Positions 58,115 to 64,000 of a DNA stretch of 64,000 bases are shown here, in pieces. Both the position numbers and the translations under genes were made by a program. The stretch spans positions 32,533,339 to 32,597,338 of the forward strand of contig CM049316.1 of the NCBI GenBank assembly GCA_026874595.1. The letters run 5' to 3'. The DNA is from Sipunculus nudus. Lineage: Eukaryota > Annelida > Sipuncula > Golfingiida > Sipunculidae. The stretch's first letter is position 1; each line of letters begins with the position of its first letter. The notes beneath the pieces were generated by a model. That model was given only the letters and a program-made list of their open reading frames with translations, was not told the DNA's origin and searched no databases.

Positions 58115-59821
58115 TTAACGTTGTTCTGCAAGTAACGGGGTGTTTTCGTCAGGTCGTGCCATCTCAGAGCACTTCGTCCCTGCATTATCCTTTTCTTTCT
58201 TATCTTCCTTTTTGTAGGTTTTAATATAATAGAGCAATTTCTCAAAAAAGCAGGGTTTATTCGGAGACAGATAGCAACCCGCCCTCAGATAGGCAGCAAG
58301 GGACTTGTTTCTCGTTTCCTGTTTCTTATAAAGCTTATTTAGGAGTATGATGAGTCGAAATCCTTTTATATCTCTTTCGTATTCTTCAGCCTGCTGAAAC
58401 AATTGCTGAAGCGACGGGGACTCTAGGAAATCTTGGTTGATCACGAAGACAGCCCGGGAACAGTCCTTCATTTCTTGAAAGCAGTCTTCTTGCAGCGGCG
58501 CTCCCAAGTTTCCATCTCTTAGATTAGCCAGCACTGTTAAGCCATGTTTTTCTTCCAGCAGAGGAAGCAAGGTCTTATCCACAAAACCGTCAGCTTCGTC
58601 ACCTTCAGAAATAATGTAGGCAGCGTAACGTCGACGATTCTCAGAGTGTCTGCCAAAGGTAAAACCAAAGCGAAAATAAGCAACTGCTTGCAATTCTTCT
58701 CGGAAAAACACAGAAAGGCCAGCAACAAGGCTAAGCAAGACTCCGGCAATCGATGACAGAAGTACAACAAGTAAAGGGAACTTTTCTTTAATGCATCTAG
58801 GAAGAGTTCCGTTCCACTTTCCAGACAATGCACACTTAACCTCCGCGGCACCGAACAATGTGTAGTCTTTCTGACAGGAATACCACACTGAGTATTTATT
58901 GTAGCTATATCGTACGATATTTGAATACGCATACGTGACATTTGGTGGTTTTCCACATCTAGGTGCTTTGTACCAACATTCATTGGTCTGCCTAATTGAC
59001 GGCAGCAATGGACATAATCCGTCCATGAACGGCACCGATCCCATTACGGCCAATTCAGAATGGCATGCTTCGCAGGCGTCCTCACATGCCTCTCGGCAGA
59101 TAACAGTAGACTTATCACCAGGACAGTTTGGATATTTCACTCGACATATAAATTCTGCAATATTCTGGTAACACAAAATTTTATCTGCATTTTCCACAAT
59201 AAAGTTCACATCAAAGTCTGTGAGAAAAAATATTTGTCCTCCTATAGTTTCATTGTCCTTCAGATACTGACCCATGACACCTTTATTTGTACATGAAAAC
59301 GTAGGCGTCGGGACGGTACATGTGTAATTTAAAGGCAGAATTTCCAAATCATATTTCATCTCTACATAAATTCCCAGCGCACACGCATCAAATCCAATAT
59401 ATGATTGCAAACGAATTAGGGCATATGGCATCACTAACATCTTATTGCAAGAACAGATCCGGATGTCCTTAATGTACGAGCAAATCATGGGAAAGTAGGT
59501 CCGTCCGAGGACGTTTCTGATTTTCACACGTTTATCAAGATCTGAACATGTAACCTTTGGTATTCTGTAATTAACATATGTGATGAAGAAATGGATGTTA
59601 AGTGCACCGAATTTGCAAAGTGAGGCACTTGCTAGAGGGAAATTTACTTCTTTGGCATGTAATTCATAAACACCTGTTCTGTTGACCACAATCCCTGACC
59701 AACCGGCCTCTGCAACAACATTTCCAATATACTCTTCTCCGTTAGATCTTCCAATCAGCAAAAACCAGGGTAGACCAAATATATAAACCAATACTTTAGA
59801 TCCCGCAATTATAGTTGACAT
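58115..59821 (-). CDS. Frizzled-CRD / sushi / TIR single-pass receptor, intronless
   Basis: An intact 568-residue ORF. The start ATG (59819-59821) has G at -3 and an in-frame TAA four codons upstream, so it cannot extend without splicing. Residues 4-24 are a hydrophobic leader. About 25-165 are unrecognised. 168-282 form a Frizzled-type CRD with all ten cysteines (168, 177, 217, 226, 233, 242, 246, 253, 270, 282) and the C-x8-C-x6-C and C-x3-C-x6-C spacing, plus one extra at 250. 289-343 form a sushi (CCP) domain with four cysteines and W336. 348-373 are the transmembrane helix, and 399 to about 535 the TIR domain: box 1 YAAYIIS (399-405), box 2 LRDGNLGAP (434-442), box 3 position PCFFEKLL. 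Five N-glycosylation sequons (47, 165, 190, 294, 337) all lie outside. The C-terminus has ENTPLL (559-564), an acidic dileucine sorting motif. The catalytic Glu of NADase TIRs is replaced by Leu474. Inference: a ligand-binding innate-immune or signalling receptor. It is not a Toll-like receptor, since no leucine-rich repeats are present. Confidence 0.9.
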   Translation of the reverse strand: MSTIIAGSKVLVYIFGLPWFLLIGRSNGEEYIGNVVAEAGWSGIVVNRTGVYELHAKEVNFPLASASLCKFGALNIHFFITYVNYRIPKVTCSDLDKRVKIRNVLGRTYFPMICSYIKDIRICSCNKMLVMPYALIRLQSYIGFDACALGIYVEMKYDLEILPLNYTCTVPTPTFSCTNKGVMGQYLKDNETIGGQIFFLTDFDVNFIVENADKILCYQNIAEFICRVKYPNCPGDKSTVICREACEDACEACHSELAVMGSVPFMDGLCPLLPSIRQTNECWYKAPRCGKPPNVTYAYSNIVRYSYNKYSVWYSCQKDYTLFGAAEVKCALSGKWNGTLPRCIKEKFPLLVVLLSSIAGVLLSLVAGLSVFFREELQAVAYFRFGFTFGRHSENRRRYAAYIISEGDEADGFVDKTLLPLLEEKHGLTVLANLRDGNLGAPLQEDCFQEMKDCSRAVFVINQDFLESPSLQQLFQQAEEYERDIKGFRLIILLNKLYKKQETRNKSLAAYLRAGCYLSPNKPCFFEKLLYYIKTYKKEDKKEKDNAGTKCSEMARPDENTPLLAEQR

Positions 59822-60304
59822 GTCTTTTGATTATTTATTTGTTCATTAACTCCAGCATTCCTCCAAGTCAGTTTGCTTTGTTCCTTTGCATTTGAAATGT
59901 CTCTTTTTACGTCCTTATCAATTTTGACAAGTTTCACTCTGTATGATGTTCATATATCTCTGTCTTTATTAAATTTTACTTGCTCCTCTACTGTCTTTGT
60001 TAATGTACTTTCAGGTCTGATCTGAAACAGGTCTTCCTTTCGCTTTTGCCAGCAAAACCGTTGTTAACAGCTGAATTGTCGAGCTACCACTAATATAAAA
60101 CCATGATATCATATTGGCTTTGTTTCGAATATCGTGGTAAGTTATTTGTATATTTTGTTTATGGATACATACCCATATTGGCTGCTTGCCTCCTAAACCA
60201 CCATGGTTACGTAGCTGACAAGGGTCGATATATATGAAAATATATGATAATATATGATATTATACAATGAAAGTAGAAATATGCATTTTGAGGAAGGCAG
60301 GCCT
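59822..60304. other. Upstream region of the TIR receptor gene
   Basis: No canonical TATA box or 5' exon could be placed. The sequence is AT-rich. The in-frame TAA at 59831-59833 closes the reading frame upstream of the start. Confidence 0.4.
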
Positions 60305-60680
60305 CCGCAATAAGGGCGGCCTTAATGCCGGGTGCTCCGCCACCCGTGTTTTCATTCATTTATTGGCCCATATTCCCTGGTAGATCGATGCATATGTCCC
60401 CCTACAAGTGTTTGCATTCACTTATTCGGCCCATATTCTCATGTTCAATCGAGCATATGTGAATGCACATTTGCGAATATTGTTGGAAGTTCTTCCTTTT
60501 CCCGGACCATAATCCGGACCCACACTGGTCTTCATCAGCTTATTCTAGAAGTTCTCTGAAAACTTCATGGGATCTCGTTCATGATTGCTTGAGTTCTGAT
60601 ATGGAAAAACATACAAACAAACATACACACACACGAACGGAAACGAACGGATTTCTCCTGGCAACAGCAATTAAAATACT
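60305..60680 (+). mobile_element. Probable RTE-like LINE 3' tail, second copy
   Basis: CGGACCATAATCCGGACCCA, CTTCATGGGATCTCGTTCAT, GATTGCTTGAGTTCTGATAT and an (AAAC/ACAC) tail parallel 28215-28395. The 5' part holds two ~60 bp copies of TTGCATTCACTTATTCGGCC-like sequence (about 60341 and 60406). Confidence 0.45.
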
Positions 60681-61611
60681 TTTGTTTTGCCCCTTTTACC
60701 ATTAAAACAAAGTTTTATATTCAAGAAATCAAAATGTTAAGGTATCCAAATGAAAAAAAGGTCCTTAATATGCACTTATATTTATACAATCATTATAACA
60801 CTTCAACATGTCATATGCAAATATATCTTGTTCGAATCTACCCTTTGCCAGGCTTTGCTATAGATACACAGAACTGATACTTGGCAACATGTCCATGGAG
60901 ACGGCGTTTCAGTTTGGATTGTAAGCTCACATGTATACTACTGTGTTATTCATTAGTCTTAGCATAATATTGAGATTATGGGCCATTTACCACAATATAA
61001 ATGTAACCTGACGCAAGACCGCTGCAATACATTCCTCGATATTAATTGTATCACGACTTGAGTAGGCTTACCAGACCAATTATTCGATTGTCTACGGAGT
61101 CGGGTTGTCACGGCTATGGTGGTAGGCAATGTGGAAGGAATAAACCTTTAGCGCCTGTAATGGTTGTTCGGGTTGCATGCTCCCCAGACAGCTGAGAAAG
61201 CAACAAGAATGAACTGTTTTGGACGACCGGGAAGGTAGAGTGTTAAAAGTCGGCTGACACTGCGACTGACGGCGGTAGTAGCACACTATAACCCGTACCT
61301 GTACAATTTACGTTTTCCCTTCTTGAAATTATGAAGTGAAAAAAAAATGGTGAAGGTGTCGTGAACAGTTATCCTGGCTGTATTTGTTTGCTGATTAATT
61401 TTTTTTCCTTTTTTTCCACAGAGCCTTCTCCCTTTCTCTCTATTTCTCTCCTATTAAGACTTTCCTTTTTTTGTAATTATTAACAAATCCTTTCAGGATT
61501 ATATCGAATTTTAATTATATCGGATGATAATCATGAAAATTCCATAATATACGAAATGAAACACATGTAAAAACATATAAATTAGATATATTTTATAATA
61601 TTACATGTTTA
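60681..61611. other. No gene recognised
   Basis: A mixed AT-rich and moderately GC-rich stretch (61000-61300). No exon or family could be recognised. Confidence 0.35.
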
Positions 61612-61896
61612 TCAGACCTCGCATTTCTCAATCAAATAGTCATGTGCCATGATGGCATCCGTGGCAAACAAGGAGATCGTATCTATACTTACTGTAAACC
61701 CTAGCAGAAAGATATAATCATTGTCACAACCATCGAATAAGTGCGTATTTATATTATATAAAATCTTTTTTGGAATACCTATGACAGCCTGGCCAGGGAT
61801 AACGGAAAGTAAAACCACTATAACAGGTATACTTTGAAAACGCAGATAAACAGACGCTGCAACAGATTGGCCATGTGTAAACCGTGTGAATCCCAC
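61612..61896 (-). CDS. Possible exon of a secreted protein (weak)
   Basis: A 94-codon frame contains a signal-peptide-like run (RFQSIPVIVVLLSVIPGQAV) about 21 residues after its first Met. It ends in AATGCGAG|GTCTGA, where the frame could continue by splicing before its stop. It lies between the TIR gene and its pseudogene on the same strand but shares no clear similarity with the receptor ectodomain. It could be chance. Confidence 0.2.
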   Translation of the reverse strand: MGFTRFTHGQSVAASVYLRFQSIPVIVVLLSVIPGQAVIGIPKKILYNINTHLFDGCDNDYIFLLGFTVSIDTISLFATDAIMAHDYLIEKCEV

Positions 61897-62129
61897 TAAA
61901 TGTTAAGAGGAGCTGTTCGTGTGGTACTACGTTGCATTCCAATCTTTCGTAAAGCAACAATCAAGCCTAAGTCACAAACCACCTACGATATAACTGTCGT
62001 ACTTACTTTAACTTTACACTTATAAAACCTCAACTAACGAATCTGAAATAATAAATTAACATTACATTTGTATAGATAGAAAGCATTTATGTTAATGTTA
62101 CATATTAATAAACCCAGTCCTATCATATA

Positions 62130-62470
62130 TATTGAACAGTTATTGGTGGAGGTATTTTCTGGCCTTACCTAGTGTTTACATCTGCAGGGACAGAGTTGTA
62201 CCACACGCTTCCTCTTATTTCATATTCTTGTATAAACCAGGCCCGGTGAATACTGCACCTGCGGCCCTTGGTGTGAAATCCATCGACTTTGTTGAGTCAA
62301 ACTACCAACGGAGCCCCGAAAGACGCACTCGTTTGTGGATGAAACACGGCCGCGGGACACTTCTACTTTAAGCCTGCAGAGCGCTCACCATGGCTATGGG
62401 AAGACCATGAGAATCCTCACCGACTCGCCTTAGATTTGAACTCGTGCCCTTCCCCTGACATACAGAAGCT
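62130..62470 (-). mobile_element. GC-richer segment with SINE-like B-box
   Basis: On the minus strand GGGCACGAGTTCAAATCTAA (about 62450) contains a B-box-like GAGTTCAAATC. It is followed by a GC-rich body (GCGCTCTGCAGG, CCCGCGGCCGTG). This resembles a tRNA-related SINE, but no A-box was found. A 79-codon plus-strand frame here is not convincing. Confidence 0.3.
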
Positions 62471-62589
62471 ACAAATAAATATATTTGTAATTTGTGCTGA
62501 CATCTAGACAGGAATTATGTATATTCATGAGAGAAAGCACAAGAGAGGGGGAAAAACCTAACATATATATCATATAAACGCATTATCAT

Positions 62590-63155
62590 TCAAAATATTT
62601 TATCTAGTATCGGTTCGTTTTCGTCAGGAATTACCTCAGAGATATTCAGTTCTGTATTTGTTCTCCTCCCTTCAGCAGTAGAAGTGGCACTTTCGTAACT
62701 AGTGTATGTCGGCACAGAGTACAATACTTTCTCTATGAAGCAGGGCTTATTGGGAGAAAGGAAGCAACTAACCTTTAGGTAGGCAGCCAGAGATTTGTTT
62801 CTGGTTTCCTCTTTTCTACAAGACATGTCAAGCAGTATGATTACACGAAAACCTGGAATTGCTGTTTCGTATTCCTAGACCTGTTGAAACAATTGTTGAA
62901 GAGACTGGACTCAAAGAAAGCACTGATGATCACGAAGTCGTCGATCCTTAAACATTTCTTCATTGCGATAAGGCAGTCTTCAATGTAACGCTGCCCCAAA
63001 AATTCATGCTTAACAAAAGCAAGAACTGAAAAAACCATTGTCCTCTTCTAGAGCAGGTAGCAAGGTATTATAGTTACATAAGCGTCAGCGTTAACACCAG
63101 TGGAAACGATGTAAGATTATGAAACTCGGTAATTTCTTTACCAAAAGAAAGTCCC
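62590..63155 (-). pseudogene. Decayed TIR-domain paralogue of the 58115-59821 receptor
   Basis: On the minus strand the residues align along the whole TIR domain of the intact gene. SYIVSTGVNADAYV matches AAYIISEGDEADGFV. FLGQRYIEDCLIAMKKC matches LGAPLQEDCFQEMKDC. ETRNKSLAAYL and CFLSPNKPCF match almost exactly. The tail PDENEPIL matches PDENTPLL. Damage visible here: a frameshift before SYIVS (about 63115), a stop within the LLPLLEEK region (about 63050), a one-base deletion after the FES codons (about 62904-62910) and TAG at 62875-62877 where the intact gene has GAG (Glu479). No ectodomain, sushi or transmembrane remnant was found up to 64000, so it is also 5'-truncated or diverged beyond recognition. 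Confidence 0.85.
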
Positions 63156-64000
63156 CCGTTACATGAGGATTATTTTTACAGTTTGGCGTGGATGTCATGA
63201 ACTGACCGGTCTGTATTCAACACCGTTTTATCTATAAAATAGTAAAAGAACAAAATACAAAAATATCAGATCATATACATGTTTCATAATTAGAAAGCAC
63301 TTTGTGAATTATATATCACTCTAAAGATAATGTTTATTAAAGGAAAACTAGCAAAAACTTTCTTTGAAAGAGTAATTTTGGTCCTTTGTCAGCTAAGACA
63401 ATTGTTATTAAGAGAGATTGAAGATGGGAAGTTCATGTTTTAGAGTAGGTGGTCAAATAGAATTTTATCGCATAACAGTACATTATACCCATACATTTTA
63501 TGTTTCGGTATGTTATATGCGTATGTAATATGTGTGTGAGTAAAGCGTGGCTATGAGAGTGGGCTGAATTGGCCTTCCCAGGTCGGTGTTTTTTTTTTCG
63601 GGTCCGTGTTTTCTTCTTCTGCCTATCGAGTGCCAATACGAGCCACTGAGTGCCTCGTATAAGTTATTAAAATTCATGTAAAATAAATTTAAAAATATAT
63701 AAAAATAATAGTCTGTATCCGCCCCTGGTTTTATTTCAAATTGGTAAAACCTTGACAGGGTTGGACCGACAGAAGAGAGCTTAATGAGCCCAGAGGGGTC
63801 CCTGTAAAAACAATGTTGACTGTTGCTGCATGTAAGGATAAATTAACGACAATATGATAATAGAGTAATACCTATAATTGTTTGCCCCTGTGTGGCCCGC
63901 TCTGTTATTTTTATTGATATAATATTACTAGATAATTAGGACTTCCCTGTGTTATGTGATAAGCGGTCTTTATTATACTGAGTCAGTAGCAAATTCTTAT
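63156..64000. other. No gene; solo transposon end at 63711-63727
   Basis: CTGTATCCGCCCCTG near 63713-63727 matches the right terminus of the GGCGGATCC transposon family, without a left end nearby. The rest is AT-rich and without recognisable exons. Confidence 0.45.

Noticed and set aside
58537-59296. Open frames overlapping the TIR receptor in other frames and on the opposite strand
   Set aside because: Shadows of the 568-residue ORF; none has a domain or splice context.
58115-59821. Toll-like receptor
   Set aside because: The ectodomain has a Frizzled CRD and a sushi domain and no leucine-rich repeats, so the TLR name does not apply despite the TIR domain.

Overview
The window looks like a piece of an AT-rich, repeat-dense invertebrate nuclear genome, most likely a bivalve or related mollusc. 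The grounds are interrupted coding regions with canonical GT-AG splice signals, long dinucleotide and GACA/GACG microsatellites, a glycosyltransferase and a TIR receptor of animal type, and many tandem-repeat-containing non-autonomous elements that resemble the 'pearl' and Helentron-associated elements known from bivalves. The species cannot be named from sequence alone. Composition and identities are by-eye estimates.

Two protein-coding loci are well supported, both on the minus strand. At 6619-7499 is the first coding exon of a core-2-type beta-1,6-N-acetylglucosaminyltransferase (GT14 family); it ends in a consensus donor and its remaining exons lie beyond the left edge. At 58115-59821 is an intact intronless ORF of 568 residues. 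It combines a Frizzled-type cysteine-rich domain with all ten cysteines, one sushi domain, one transmembrane helix and a cytoplasmic TIR domain. About 2.8 kb away (62590-63155) is a decayed paralogue of its TIR region, with a one-base deletion and stop codons. This receptor and its broken relative are the most interesting protein content. Weaker candidate exons lie at 10056-10237, 28399-28593, 29227-29425 and 61612-61896.

Layout. 1-6.3 kb: microsatellite, local duplications, a small DNA transposon with target duplication (3206-3410) and copies of a repeat family called here family I. 6.3-10.2 kb: the glycosyltransferase exon with foldback repeats on either side. 10.8-28.1 kb: a nest of non-autonomous, probably rolling-circle elements (families I-IV) carrying arrays of 140-340 bp monomers. 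Most monomers open with the palindrome GGTGGCGCCACC, and several elements end in a terminal hairpin. A 2.3 kb terminal-inverted-repeat element full of GC-rich minisatellites is inserted in it (20656-22961). 28-33.9 kb: sparse sequence, two possible exons, a tRNA-like SINE and a duplicated segment. 33.9-38.9 kb: family I copies including a recent 0.9 kb tandem duplication. 39-46 kb: diverged duplications, two hAT-like elements with 8 bp target duplications, a MITE and an (AT)n tract. 47-51.2 kb: a promoter-like GC-richer patch and a full 3.25 kb family I element. 51-58 kb: microsatellites and a 2.1 kb transposon with 5 bp target duplication. 58-63.2 kb: the TIR locus.

No operon logic applies and no functional link between the two genes is visible. 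The receptor is inferred to be a cell-surface or endosomal signalling protein; the transferase acts on O-glycans in the Golgi.
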